NCBI GenBank assembly: GCA_032158125.1
Contig: JASKOT010000052.1
Coordinates: 1 to 64,000 of the forward strand
Length of the DNA stretch: 64,000 nt
Origin: Papiliotrema nemorosa
Taxonomy: Eukaryota; Basidiomycota; Tremellomycetes; Tremellales; Rhynchogastremaceae
Direction: 5' to 3'
Shown here: in pieces, positions 33,215 to 49,252 of the stretch
Layout: the number at the start of each line of letters is the position of its first letter
Position numbering within the stretch: position 1 is the stretch's first letter
The notes under the pieces: model-generated
What the model was told of the DNA's origin: nothing
Seen by the model: only the letters and a program-made list of their open reading frames with translations
Databases searched by the model: none
Made by a program: the position numbers and the translations under genes

Positions 33215-35913
33215 ATGAGGGAGAATCGAATGGAGAGAGATCACCGGCGGGAAGGAGCCCAAGGGCGGTCTCGCGATCGATCACGCACCGACAAGAGCGT
33301 CAGCAGGGGCCGAGATTCTAGTCGGTCAAAGAAGAAGGAAAAGGATAGGGAGAGAGATTATGGTGTACCGGGAGCAGGGACATATTACGTCTATGGAGAA
33401 GAAGCGGGACCCAGTACACCTCGACGTAAGAGATTATCAAGAGGGACCAGTCGGGAGACAATCATACGTGAACGCAAGACTTGGTCAGACTGTTCCGAGG
33501 TGAGTATAGCATATCGCGTGTTGGGGAGTACTGGGCTTATTGGAGACATTCGAACCGACGAGGGAGGGATCGCCTGATGGGCTGTTGGAGCGTGGAATCG
33601 ACGGATACACCTTTATACCTGAATCTCAAGGTGGTGTGCTGGGACGCGGAAAGTTCAGCACAGTCTACAGAGTGACCGATACAGAGGGTGTCGATGTGAG
33701 TGACGAGTATTCGATTCTGGGTGTAAGCTTATACTACTCTAGTACGCATTGAAGCATACCCCCCTACACCCTCACCATCCCCTTATCGCGGCTAGATTAT
33801 TGCGAGAACCGACCTTGTTGGCCCAGATTCCCATACATCCTTGCCTTATAGGTGTTCACGGGTCTATACGAACGTCGGGACATTTCTACCTCATAGGTGG
33901 GTCCCATCCTGAGCCGGTAGTCGAGTACTGACGATAGAACAATATGCCACTTCTCACGTCCCGCTCTCTTCCCATCCCACCCCCCTTAAACCTTCTAGGG
34001 CAGCTTATATCTTGGACCAACTCGTCTCGGTCCTCCGAGATTGCCTGCATTCAGGTGGAAGAGTAGTGCATCGAGATATCAAGGGGGAGAATATCCTCGT
34101 CAATGTGGAAACGGGCGAGATCCTCTTGCTCGATCTGGGTCTAGGCACGCATTACTCTGCCAGTGAACCGAGATTGACCACATGTTGCGGTAGTCCAGCT
34201 TTCCACGTGAGTCTTCACGATGCGCATTATCCTCACGCTCACGTGTAGAGTCCGGAGATTGTCCATGCGTTGCGATACCCCCCAGGCGAGGTGACCTATT
34301 ACGGGTGAGTGATCCTACGCAACACCACTGACTCCAGTCCCGAGCTGGATATCTGGTGTATCGCCTTGACGATGCTTTCTCTTCTCCTGGACATCCGCTT
34401 CCCTCTCGGATCAACGCACAAATCCACCCATGTCATGCGTGAACGATCCCTCGATCGACTACAAGAGCTAGACGAATTGTACCCTCCCACCGCCCCTTGG
34501 TCCCGTCTTGCCTTGCCCACCGATCTGACTGAATCGGAACAACGGGTCGAAAGAGAATCATGGCGTAAAGTCCGTCGAGCGATGCGTGATTTCCTCGAGA
34601 TGGACGGGGTCAAACGGATGGCCTATTTCGAGGCATACTCTATCGGTCCTCAAACGCAAGAACGAGTCGAGCGACATTCCCCACCACATGCGGGTTTCCG
34701 AGATATCACTTTTATCCCCTCGGATATCAAGTACACCCTCCCACTCCACTTGGCGCCTGATGATGGGGGTCCGATTCTTCTTTCAAACCACACGGGGTTG
34801 AGCGAGAGAAAGGTGTTGAGTTACATCAAGTATATCCTCCGTTCAAGAGGGATCTTATACCACTGTGTGTGCACCACCAAGTGTAGCTGCACCCAATCTA
34901 CCACTGAAGATTCCGGAGAAAACGTGCTCCAACTGGTCTTACCCCATCCAACCCCGCTAGTCGGCACCATCGCTCCGATTCCCAAACGACCCGACGATAA
35001 AGCCGGATCTTGGGTGTCTTCATTGTTCAATAATAAAGACGCCCCTTCTAAACGCGCATCGTCAGTACCCCCGCTGCAGACTCGTTATTCCCCCACGCCA
35101 AAGGCAAAAGACGACAAGAAAGGCACGGAATGGTTCTTGAAATGTTACGCTCGGATCGAGGTTCAACGATCTGCAACGCGCTGCTCCGCTGGATCCCGCA
35201 CCTCTTCAAGAAGAGGCTCAGTCGACGGCCTTTCCCCGAGAGTCTCCCCTGTATCGCCCATATCTCCAGCCCTCCCCGGCCCACTACCGCCCGTCATTAC
35301 CCCTCTCACCCTGTCCACCTTGACAGAAGGAGTTCCCGAACCTCAACCTCGTCCATCACCTGTTCGGGCACAATCAGTAGACGGACGGCCCAAACCCCTC
35401 GCAGCAAGAGGAGGGAGAACTGCATCCACATCTCGAGTCCCACGACGACCTCATCCTCTTTCCAGGCAAGTGTCGTTGGAATCGAAAACATCCACTAGGG
35501 TGGCGAGCAACCCAGCCCCTGCCCAAGTCATCATCACCCTTTCCGACGCGAGGGGTTATGGCGTCTTGCGTGCTGCTCTAGATGTGAGGCATCTTCAAGA
35601 GAGTGATACCCCCGCCACAAGCACCACGGCAACATTGATCGAACCTGCGGAGGAAGAAGAGCGGGATAAAGAGGAAGAAAGAGGCCGACCGAGGTCAAAA
35701 GAGGATGCCAAGGTGTTGGTCCTGGCTCAAGATGCGAGACCGGCCAAAAAGGCCTCCATCTCGCCCGCACAGAGGAACGGGAGACCAAGGAGTCGAGGAA
35801 GGAAAAAGGGATTCTTGGAAGGTTGGTTTGGCATTGGGGCAGGAAGAGAGGATAATTTGCGGTCTGCTAGTAGTCCGCCCAGCGCAGCTTCACCCATCGA
35901 GCTCGGCGCGTAA
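33215..35913 (+). CDS. Serine/threonine protein kinase (CAMK-like)
   Basis: About 770 aa. An Arg/Ser/Lys-rich N-terminus (about residues 1-95) precedes the kinase domain. Key motifs: GGVLGRGKFSTVYRV (glycine loop), YALKH (ATP lysine), VVHRDIKGENILV (catalytic loop), LLLDLGLGTHYSA (DLG in place of DFG), CCGSPAFHSPEI (activation/APE region) and GPELDIWCIALTML. All catalytic residues are present, so it should be active. Downstream is an unusual Cys/His cluster, YHCVCTTKCSCTQ, then a Ser/Pro-rich region and KGTEWFLKCYARIEVQ, which may be the end of a KA1-like fold. The intron at 33500-33545 ends in GGAG. Family placement is tentative. It converges with TRA2. Confidence 0.85.
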
Positions 35914-36021
35914 ACCTGTTGTATATGCACACCCTTTGAGCACGGCACGGTTGCATCGATACGTCTCGAATCACACATTTTGATTGCGCATGTAATCATA
36001 TACCCGTCACACCCTTTTCCC

Positions 36022-37521
36022 CTAGTATCGAGGTCGCTCGTCGTACCTGGGTCGGTCGTCTCGTCGATCATATCCACCACGGTCGTAGCTACGAGGATAA
36101 TAATCACTGTCAGATTGTACAGCAATAAAAGGCATAACATTGAGCGACGATCAGGGCGGAGCTTTCCCATTGTGAGGGAATGAGAGAGAACTAAGACTTA
36201 CCGGTCAGAAGGAGGTGGTCCTCGGTCATCGTAACGAGGTCGGTAGTCTCGTCGATCGTCGTATCGTCGATCATCGTAGCCACCCCGTCGGTCATCGTAA
36301 CCGCCTCGTCGGTCGTCGTCTGTGACTTTAGCTCTGGACTACTTTGAATCACTCACAGTAACCACCTCGTGGGGGTCCTCGGTCAGAGTATCGCGAGTCG
36401 TACGATCGGGGTTGGTAGGGTCGGTCTGGTGTGAGCGAGGCAGTCGAAAAATGGGCAACTCACCTCCACCGTAACCACCACCGTATCCTCCACCTCGAGG
36501 ACCGCCAATCTCGACCTTGACACCATGGTATCGACCAGGAGTAGGAGTTCGTGCTCGGCCTCGTCGAGCCTGATGTCAGTGAGGTACCAGTCGAGTTTGC
36601 GACTTACATGGGCGACGGTGATGGTCTTGCCGTCGATGACGGTACCGTTCAAAGCGGTGATGCAAGCTTCAGCGTCTTCCTTCGACTGCATTTTGACGAA
36701 ACCGAAACCTCGCGATTCCTCTACACGTTAGTTGCTCCACTTGACTTGCACTCGACGCACGAGTGTGAGGGTCGGTCATGAGCTCAGCCTTTTGGACCTG
36801 CCATGAGTTGCATTCTACCGCATGAGATGGAACACTACCTTTCCGTGCTTGTTGAAGATCTCGTCCAATTGTTGTTGGTTGACACTTCGGGCCAAACCAC
36901 TGACGTGGAGGTTGTCACCTCGGTTTCCTTCTTCAGCGGGTCTATCATCAGCTCCGATCATTGCATTGCACGCATAACTCTTACCGTCCTCGGTCGTCAC
37001 CTCCGTTTCGAGGTCCACCAGGGGATCTGGAACGACCTCGAGCGGGAGGGGGAGGGGATCGAGCACGGTCTCGACCTCCATCTCGATCGCCTCGAGGAGA
37101 TCGATCATAGTCGCCTCGGTCACCGGCACCGTTTCCCCAAGCTGAACATGGCGTCAGTCGTGCGTCGCGGAGAAGAGTCGGTCAGAATGTTAACGAAAAG
37201 GTGGGAGAATAGGCGGGCCGTGGCCGTGCACCGTAAAAGGTGGAGCAATGGAGTTGGGAGTGGCACGAGCGCTCGACGCGACGAATATCTCTTCTTCGAC
37301 TGCCGCCTATCCGCGTTCCGTGCAGATGGACCTAGGGTCTTGACCTAGATCACACAGATATAGAAGCTTCGTGAAGAGAGAAACACGTAATGGAAACAAC
37401 GCGAAAACACCGCTCATGCCGCGCTTGAACGCTTGATACTTTACCGAAAGTCGTCAAAGTCGACGCGAGGGAGAGACTGAACGAGACGGAGAGTTGACAT
37501 ACTATCGTTTGGATCGGACAT
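36022..37521 (-). CDS. TRA2: TRA2-like SR-type RNA-binding splicing factor
   Basis: Nuclear RNA-binding protein with a short Arg/Ser/Pro-rich N-terminus, one RRM, and a Gly/Arg/Tyr/Asp-rich tail. Exon 1 is 19 coding nt (37503-37521, MSDPND) and is followed by a 361-nt intron (37142-37502), far longer than its neighbours. RRM: DNLHVSGLARSV (RNP2) and RESRGFGFVKMQS (RNP1), then ALNGTVIDGKTITVAHA. The linker RARTPTPGRYHG matches the TPTPG linker unique to TRA2 proteins. The C-terminal tail repeats DDRRGGY/YDDRR units, visible as tandem DNA repeats around 36225-36320. The stop is at 36022-36024. Human TRA2 binds GAA-rich exonic enhancers; targets here are unknown. Confidence 0.87.
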
Positions 37522-37720
37522 TGTTGTTGTGTTGATAGTGGTGTAGTGTGGATAGGTGAGGTAGGAGGGTAATAGAGCAATGAGGTGGGGAGACGAAGTG
37601 GAAGCGGGAATAGCCGGCGATATCTGGATGTGGCACTGTCATTGCCATTTCGGATCCGGTTGATTGCCCGAAGTGACCTCATTCATCTCTTGCATCTGCC
37701 CCTCGATACTGCGATAGGGT

Positions 37721-39402
37721 ATGAGTGACACCACCACTGTACATAGACCCGCTCTCTACTCGATATTGTGGGCTTGCGCGTGAGTTTGACTTTGAGTGGC
37801 CGCTCGCTGACAACAGCGCATCATGGTGTTACGGCTACCACTTGTCCGAGCTGAACTTCCCCGCAGTGTCGATCACCTGTCTACCGCAAGGTATCCCACC
37901 TCCGTCTAGGTTACCCTTGTGTTTAGGGATCAACCAGCATCGATATGGACTTATTACTGCCATCTACACGGTCGGGGGTCTGGTAGGCAGTCTGGCCAGC
38001 TCCAAGGTCGTCGAAAAGCAGGGTATCAAAGGTGGTCTGCTCTTGAGTAGCTATATAAATCTCCTCGGGGTGATCATCATGACCAGCGCGACTCACTGGA
38101 ACAGAGTTGCGGCCAGGAGGTAAGCATCTCAAGTGCTATAGGACTAACGCGCAGGCTCATTGCGGGTGCATCGACTGGAATAGCCATCTGCCTGGTCCCG
38201 CCTTTTCTCAGTCAGATCGCCAAAGCTTCACCTCAGCTATCTGGAAGAGCGGGCCAGGTCGGCACGTTGCACCAAATGGCCATAGTAATCGGCCTCTTCA
38301 CAGCGCAAGCTGCCGGAATGATCTTTACAGGATCGGCAAGTCTCCTCCACTTGTCCACGCTGACGCTGTAGGGTGGTGATATACCCGGCAACTGGCGCTA
38401 TGTCACCGGTCTTTCCGGCGTGGTAGCAATCATTCACATCCTCACCGCAACTCAGGTCTATTCACCGGAAGACGACTCCAAGACGCCCGTCGTGAAAGCG
38501 CGCAGGAATCCCGAGGATGGGCTATCGCCGGTTCCAGAACTGGACGAGGGTCAGTGTCGTGATCTCCCAGACAGCTTTGCTTATCTCCCTAGCAGCTTCA
38601 CCACTATTAGAATCTTCCGATCCACTTGAAAACTCATCTTCCCAAACTGCAGAGGCACAAATGACGCTCCGGGAATTGCTGTCCAACTCGGCTCTGCGCG
38701 GACCGACACTGCTATGTGCAGCTATACTGGCTCTACAGCAACTATGCGGTGTCAATGCCGTCATGTTCTACTCTACGCCCGTGCTGAAGCCTCTTATGCC
38801 AAGCTTGGCAGGGGCTATCGGGATCGGCATAACCTTTATCAACGCATTGATGACGGTCGTGACGATATTTTTGGTCGACGTGAGTGCTAAAACCCTTTGT
38901 TTAGACTGACATGCAGCGGCTCGAGAGGCGGCAGCTGCTATTGGGATCCATCTTGGGCATGGCACTGATGAGCTTTGGGCTTGCGTTTGGGTTGGACAAC
39001 GGGTATAGCAGTCTGAGCGCAGCTGCCATCATCCTCTTCATCGTGAGTCGACTATGGGATCGACGCCTGAATAACAGGTCGCATACTCTGTCGGTCTGGG
39101 TCCAATACCTTTTTTGCTGGTGTCTGAAACAGTTCCATCGCCCGTGAGTGTCACATATATGCTCGACAACTGACTCGCAGGGTATCCCGGCCTTGTCATC
39201 ATTAGCTCTCTCCCTCTCCTGGATCTCGGCGTTTTTCATTGCCATTGGGTTCTTGCCACTCCGTGACGCATTGTCCGAACCGGTCGACCCTCGAGACCCA
39301 CTGAGCGATCGTAAAGGCGAAGGAAGGGTGTTCTTTGTGTTCACCGGTGTCTGCCTCTTCACAGCGTTGCTAGTATGGCGGGGTCTGGGCAAAAAGACGT
39401 AA
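37721..39402 (+). CDS. MFS sugar-transporter-like protein (Vps73/YBR241C type)
   Basis: Major facilitator protein of about 480 aa, likely 12 membrane helices, in eight exons. Sugar-porter signatures: GLITAIYTVGGLVGSL in the early half, RLIAGASTGIAICLVPPFLSQIA, GNWRYVTGLSG before the loop, ALQQLCGVNAVMFYST at the start of the second half, and VAYSVGLGPIPFLLVSETVP near helix 10. The QQLCGVN motif is characteristic of hexose transporters, and the overall form resembles yeast Vps73/YBR241C rather than plasma-membrane Hxt. Intron 3 (38336-38371) has a GC donor (TCG|GCAAGT) and a CTGAC branch site. Substrate and membrane are inferred only loosely. It diverges from TRA2 with 199 bp between starts. 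Confidence 0.85.
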
Positions 39403-39496
39403 AGTCCGTGTAGTATCACCTTGTTGAGATAGTGTACTGCATATACAATGTACTCGTGGACCATGCGATGGTGTCAATTTTACTGGATGTCATGTA

Positions 39497-40639
39497 CTAA
39501 ACTCTGAATGCAATCCGGTCTGGCTTGACCTCTGAACCGCCAGCCGCCGCGAAACCCGTACCTGCAATCAGCTACCACCTTGGCGCCCGATAGAAGTACT
39601 CACCCTCCTTGCCGAGCGGTATCCTCCCCGCTTCATCGACCTCGGCATCACAGACTGAACATCTCCCACTTGGAGCGACAATGGTATCCACACAAGTCTT
39701 GCACACCACATGGCCACAGACCAATGGCGCTTCGTCCTTTTTGCTCTTCTTCTTCTTCTTACTCGGGGGTTCATCCTCCTCAGCGGTACCATTTGTAGCT
39801 GATGGCGCGGGTTTTCGCGAAGAGAGGAGGAAAGATGAAGTGGCATTGGAGAGTTCTTTGGTGCACGAGGGGCAGGTGGGTGTGGTAGATTTGGGTGTGG
39901 CGTAGGTCAGGATGACTGGTAATAATGTCTTTCGTCTTGACTTTAGCCGGGATGGCGATGCAGAGGTGTCAGAGATGACTCACGACATGGGATGAGACTC
40001 CTTGCCGGCTTGACAAACCGTCTCCAGCTTTACATCCTTTATCGGGGTCAATCGCCCCTCTGGCGCCATGGAAGGTAACCAGAACGCTGCCAATTTTGTC
40101 TTTCTAGACTCGGCCTGTTCTGCTTCTATACTCTTGATAGCCTGTTCCTCTGCCCTCTTTGCGATTTCTTCCACATTGCCCTGGCCCTTTTGCGATTCCC
40201 CTTGAGAGCCCAAAAGATCTTTCCCACCTATACGGATGTTGCCTGATAACCCCATACCCCTCTCAAAGTCCCTCACGACCCTCTCTCTCGCCTTCTGAAT
40301 CACGTCCCGTCGTTCATTCTCCTCTTTGATGGCCCATATTTCCATGTCGCGTTTAGCCACTTCTATCCCGGCTTTCTGAGTGATCAAGTTGCTGATGGCG
40401 CATTCCCGACAGAACATGTGGCCATGAGAACATGCTACAGGATCGTTGACACGGGATAGACAGAGGTAACAGTGGTCCAGAGGTTTGAAAGAGTCTTGAC
40501 CTATTCGACGGGCTGCTGTTTCTTTTCGGAGGAGTGATCGTTCATAGTAGGTCAAATTGGCCTGAGTGGTGTTTGTCTTTGCATCTAGGCGTCAGCTCTG
40601 AACGATTTCACCGTCTGCGAGCTCACGAGATCTCGTCAT
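39497..40639 (-). CDS. NOSIP: NOSIP-like RING/U-box E3 ubiquitin ligase
   Basis: About 320 aa. The start MTRSHAKTNTTQANLTYYER comes from a 13-nt first coding exon joined to exon 2, and matches the NOSIP N-terminus (R-x-H-x-R/K-N). A first zinc/U-box motif reads CYLCLSRVNDPVACSHGHMFC. A Glu/Lys-rich coiled region follows. The C-terminal U-box-like half includes CPSCTKELSNA, CGHVVCKTCV and CSVCDAEV. A short Lys/Ser stretch before it (PPSKKKKKSKK) looks like a nuclear localisation signal. Relatives are nuclear ubiquitin ligases linked to the spliceosome. The final exon encodes GFAAAGGSEVKPDRIAF. It diverges from the membrane protein at 40803. Confidence 0.9.
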
Positions 40640-40802
40640 GGTGTATCACAATGGTCGTCTTGTGCAAGGGATAGTCAAGAGCGAAGTGTAATACAGCGGC
40701 TGAGCGGAGGCTTCGCTCGGATCCGAACGTAACCCAAACACCCCTTACCTAGCACGCACTTCACTACGATTACTTGCCCAGCTGCACAACTACCCACGCA
40801 CA

Positions 40803-41491
40803 ATGGCAGCAGAGACCAGGCAGAGGACGGCAGCTCAGAGAGCAGCAAAGGTCGAGGACGAAGTGCCAGCGGAAGAAGGTGAGCGAGTCGTATCCACACG
40901 CCAAGCTTCGGCTCACTCTTCAGTCCAGATTCAGGATGAGCAAGGTGGGTCGTACAACTTGCTCTGTACATGGCCCTCATGAAAGAGCAAGAGGACGAGA
41001 TCAAAAAGATACGAGAGCAAAACCTCAAGAATGAGCGAGAGGCGCAGAATGGTATGGATATCGGAGTTGGCCTAGTCACCCTCATGTGCGTCTTGCCTTA
41101 TCATTGCCCTCGTCCGTTTGCAGCGCTGACCCTCAGGACGGCTCTCAAGCTGTGGAGGTACCATACCTATCTCGGATTCAGTATACCCACCCTATTGGTC
41201 CTGCTCCAAGTGATCCTCCTCCCATTTTCTCTCACCCCACGCCGAATGGGCCTTCTTGCCTCGGCACTGGAGTCAAACCACGTCTACCTCCCCGCCGTGC
41301 AGCTGTGTATAGTCTTGGGCCAGATCTACAACCTCACCTCCAAGATGAATTGGGGTGTATACGATATAGCACAGGTCAGTCTACCATTGGTAGTCGCCCT
41401 TGCGGTCGAGGTACAGCGCAGAAGCGAGAGGGACGTAAAGAGGCAAATGGCAGCTTGGGAAAAGACAAAGTACAAGAACAAGGGGGCGTAG
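40803..41491 (+). CDS. Predicted multi-pass membrane protein, unrecognised
   Basis: Four exons encode about 180 aa. The N-terminus is charged and probably coiled-coil (TAAQRAAKVEDE, QEDEIKKIREQNLKNERE). Four hydrophobic segments follow: IGVGLVTLMTALKLW, GFSIPTLLVLLQVILLP, YLPAVQLCIVLGQIYNL and IAQVSLPLVVALAVEV, with a basic C-terminus (KTKYKNKGA). I do not recognise the family. A small ER or organelle membrane protein is possible. Frame continuity across three introns with good donors and acceptors supports it as real. Confidence 0.7.
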
Positions 41492-41753
41492 GTCGGTAGG
41501 GTGAGATTTCTGACCCATGACGTGGGCGAAGAATCAAGGTGTGATCGATGGGCCGGGGACGGCTGGTCGTGTTTTGGTCAGAGGGGTTTAGATTGTTGAC
41601 ATTTCTGGGCAAGATCAAAAAGGCTCGGTATGTATCAGAATGACCTGTCCTGTAAACTCGGCCTCTCACCTCTACTCATCACTCGTCAAAACAATCGTAA
41701 CTCTACCTTCAGCTTGTCTTCTTCCCCCAGTCACCCACGAGGATACCTGTAAC

Positions 41754-44700
41754 ATGGCGAGCCCAGCTCGTCCCGCTTTAAAGCGTACCAATTCCAAAGT
41801 CCGCTTCTCCAGAGCCGACATGTCGCCAGTGGGTACCATGGCCTCGGATTCCACAGTCCATGGGGTGCATGGACAACACTCGCAATCTCAACCTCAGAAC
41901 ACCGAGCATGGTTACGAGTATGAGCAAGAGCAGCCCTACGATATCAACTCGTACCCCTTCTCCGAGGAGATTTCCCTATCCACCTCTACCGCCCCGGAAC
42001 CTCAAGCAGCACAATACTATCGTGAACCCCAAGGTGAGAATGCTCACCCATTGGCACCCGATGCGCGGTACGAACCGAATGATGGGTACACAAATACCCC
42101 GCCGAGGGTAGGTGGGTCAAAGCGGTGGAGCATACCCCAACATCGACCTTCCCTCGACCCACTTCTCTCTGCGGATCCACGCCTCGTCCAAGACGTCTCA
42201 CCCAGGGGGTCAATTTTGGGCGCATATGATACTCCCACGCGGTCGCCGTATCAGGGCTCACCCCATTCAAGGGGATCGGCAATACGATCGTCTCTCGTCA
42301 TGCCACACGCTGGATCACCTCGCGACGCAACAGAGTACCCCGAAAACCCATACCGCAACACTGGCACCCGCTCTTCCGCTCCTGTCAGCACGACTCCCCG
42401 ACGATTGTTGGACCAGCATCGGCCATCGGCCCCAGAGTTTGGCTCACCAGTCGTTGGCTCACCGCAATATGGTTCTCCCAGAGGATCACCCAACCCCGCG
42501 ATAAGGCGATATCCAGAATATGAAGCTCCGCCAGATCGACTCTCCCCTGTTCCGCCATACCAATCCCCTCGCAACTCGTACGCCAGACCCGGCGGGAAAG
42601 AATGGGAAGATCAAAGGCGGTATGACCGGTACAATGGTCGACATGATTCCGATACCACTTTACACGGGGAAGAAGAACGCAAGGGGTCTTTCAACAAGGG
42701 CTACAATCGACCTCGCTCTTTCTCTTCAGATTCGGGCAAATCGGCCATGGGGCGGGGTGAAAATGCAGAGCTACCCATGCGGCGAAAGACAACACGAGAG
42801 ATGGAAGATGACGAAGAGTCTTACCGAGTCAAGGGGGGTGTTTTCTCTCAATTACTCCGCCTTACCGGTCGATCTTCCACCTTGAGAAGGCGGATCTCGT
42901 CCAGAGGGGCAAGTTCACAAGGGTACGGACCGAATGGAGAGTTGCCCACGATGAAGACGTTGGGGTTGAAAAGGGACCCTTCCATCGCGACGACTGTGTT
43001 TGGGGCGGACGAGTTGGATAGGGAAGATCCGAGAGTGACGGGACAGAAGAAGAAGATTAAGCGGAGGAATAGCTTTAGCGATTTACCATGGACGAGGAAT
43101 GCTTCGCAAGATGGCGGAGAGAATCCGAGGCGGAAAAGAAGGGCTTCTATACAGTATCACGTTGCGGGTGAGCCCTCGTTGTAGTTTACGCTGATTCCAG
43201 ATATCCTCACTCGACAGCAATTCATCCTCAAGCTCGCCAAGGCGCTAATGACGTTTGGCGCACCTTCACACCGTATCGAATCCCAACTCGCAGCTACCGC
43301 CTTGGTGCTCGAGGTCGATGCGCAATTTATCCACTTTCCATCCATCGTCATTGCCTCATTTGGGGATATCGATACCAGAACTTCCGAGACGCATTTCGTC
43401 AAAGCGGGAGGTGGACTCGATTTGGGTAAACTGCACCGTGTGCACAATATCTACAAAGCGGTAGTGCACGACGAAATGGATGCTGCAGAAGGGACAAAGC
43501 GGATCCATACGCTGCTCAAAGCGCCATTACAGTATAATCTGTGGCAGAGGATCGTTCTGGCGTTTTTGTGCTCGAGCATCATTGCCCCGTTGGGTTTCGG
43601 GGGTAGTTTTGTGGATGGACTGGCTAGTGGGTGTCTTGGAATCTTGCTGAGTTTCTTGCAATTGCACGTCGCGAGCAAAAGCGCCATGTATTCAAACATC
43701 TTCGAGTGGGTCATCATTTTGGAAGAAGACGCTAATGGGTAGAATCTCCATTGCCACTGTGATCAGCTTTACGGCGAGGGGTCTGTCTACAACTGGGATC
43801 TTTTGCTATCAGGCGGTTGCCTCGTCTGGAGTTGTGCTGATCCTGCCCGGTTATACCATCTGTGAGCTTGCTTGAGCAAAGTCGGCCTGGAAGCTTACGC
43901 TAGTGTGTGGATCGCTCGAGCTCGCGTCGAAGAACATTGTCTCTGGATCGGTGCGTATGGTTTACGCCATCATCTACTCTCTCTTCCTCGGATTCGGCAT
44001 CACGATCGGCTCCGACCTCTTCTATGTGCTGGATCGTCCAGCCCGTCGGGCTTCCCAACTAGCACTGGCAGCTGCCAATTCAGCCGTCAAAATCGAAGGT
44101 CAATTCATCCCTTCTCTCATTGTATCCTCTTTCGACCCTGCGATCAACACGTCCACCCCTTTGATCCCTTTCAACGGGACATTCATCTTTTCCAACGCGA
44201 CTACCGACAGTGTCAACTCGAACCTCCAACAAGGGTCTATCATTTGTGTTCGGCCTGACGGATTACCATGGTTCAGACAAGCCATGCCGAAGATCTACCT
44301 CATTGCCCTCGTTCCGATATTCAGTATCCTCTTGAGTCTTTGGAACATGCAGCCCTGGAGAAGTAGGCAATTGCCAGTGATGGTAGTCATAAGTTGTATA
44401 GGGTATCTGACCAATACTCTCGCGAATCACTACATCTTCGACAGGAGCGATGTGGTCAGCGCCATTGGGGCGTTTGTCATTGGGTATGTGAAAGTGGCGA
44501 GCTACAGTACTGTAGCTGACAAGTAGGATCCTGGGAAACATCTATTCGAGGGTGTTTGGCGGGACAGCGTTCACGTCGATGGTCACTGGAGTTCTCTTCC
44601 TCGTTCCGGTGAGCTAGTTCCCACAAAGAAGGCAACAAGAGCTCAGTTTCTAGTCTGGTATAGCCGCAGCAGGTGGTCTAGCAATGACAAACAACCCAAA

Positions 44701-44886
44701 CCACTCCGACTCGTACTCGCAAGGCCTCATCATCGGATTCCGGATGGTCCAAGTGGCTATCGGTATCACAGTGAGCCGAATTCATCTTCCATATCTTCAA
44801 ACTCATTGCAGGTCGGACTCTTCGGCTCGGGATTGCTTATCTACTCGTTTGGAAGGAAAAAGGGAGCGGCACTGTTTGCTTTCTAG
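41754..44886 (+). CDS. PRM10: PRM10/ThrE-family membrane transporter (DUF1212)
   Basis: A multi-pass membrane protein of about 930 aa. Residues 1-470 form one long disordered exon rich in Ser/Pro/Arg with repeated SPRGS-like units. The membrane part begins RQQFILKLAKALMTFGAPSH, continues with EVDAQFIHFPSIVIASFGD and GLDLGKLHRVHNIYKAV, and then has about ten hydrophobic helices, including ILCGSLELASKNIVSGSVRM, ending GLFGSGLLIYSFGRKKGAALFAF. These are the signatures of yeast Prm10 and bacterial ThrE threonine exporters. Yeast PRM10 is pheromone-regulated; transport function in fungi is unproven. A final group of short introns joins the helices. It converges with PEX1. Confidence 0.88.
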
Positions 44887-45267
44887 CCTGTCATTCGAAT
44901 TCTATCACACGCCCGAATATCTGTATCATATTGCGTTTTCTGATTCCTCTTGTCAACATCTCCGTGTATATACCTCTACGACCTCTTGTATAATGACAAT
45001 CTGCATGCTCGTTGACGACCTTGCTGTGTAATCTTGCGCTTTTCCGTCGCCCAATCTTTGCCACTCATCAGTAGTCAGGTGGTGTCTGTCTAAGGTATCG
45101 TGCAGCTGCCGCGCTTGCAGAGCATAGTCAACCATTTGCTATCGACAAATACGGACGTTCAGCAGTCGGTGTATGGCGTGCATGGTATGTTTATGCCTTG
45201 AGCTACGATGACAAGGACTCGAAAAGTCACAATCTATGTAATTTATAACCTCGGGGCACGTTTCACG
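44887..45267. other. Spacer between convergent PRM10 and PEX1 3' ends
   Basis: A 381-bp region holding the two 3' untranslated regions. It is relatively A/T-rich. Short open frames show no recognisable product. Confidence 0.45.
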
Positions 45268-49027
<3,760 letters not shown>

Positions 49028-49252
49028 CTTGTACCTGTCTTCTGGGTGTCTTACAGGTGGTATACACTGACAAGAGGAAAAGTCGAAGAGACCAAGGGGT
49101 TGGGTCGGCTAAGCCATTCAGTGTAACCGCTGAAACACGCGGACTTTTGCCAATCTCCGTCTGTCACTTGTCGTCCATGCTTATGCTATATGATGTTTGC
49201 TTGGGGATGGATATGCTATGCCATATGCTACAGTGTCTATACGATGCTGCTA

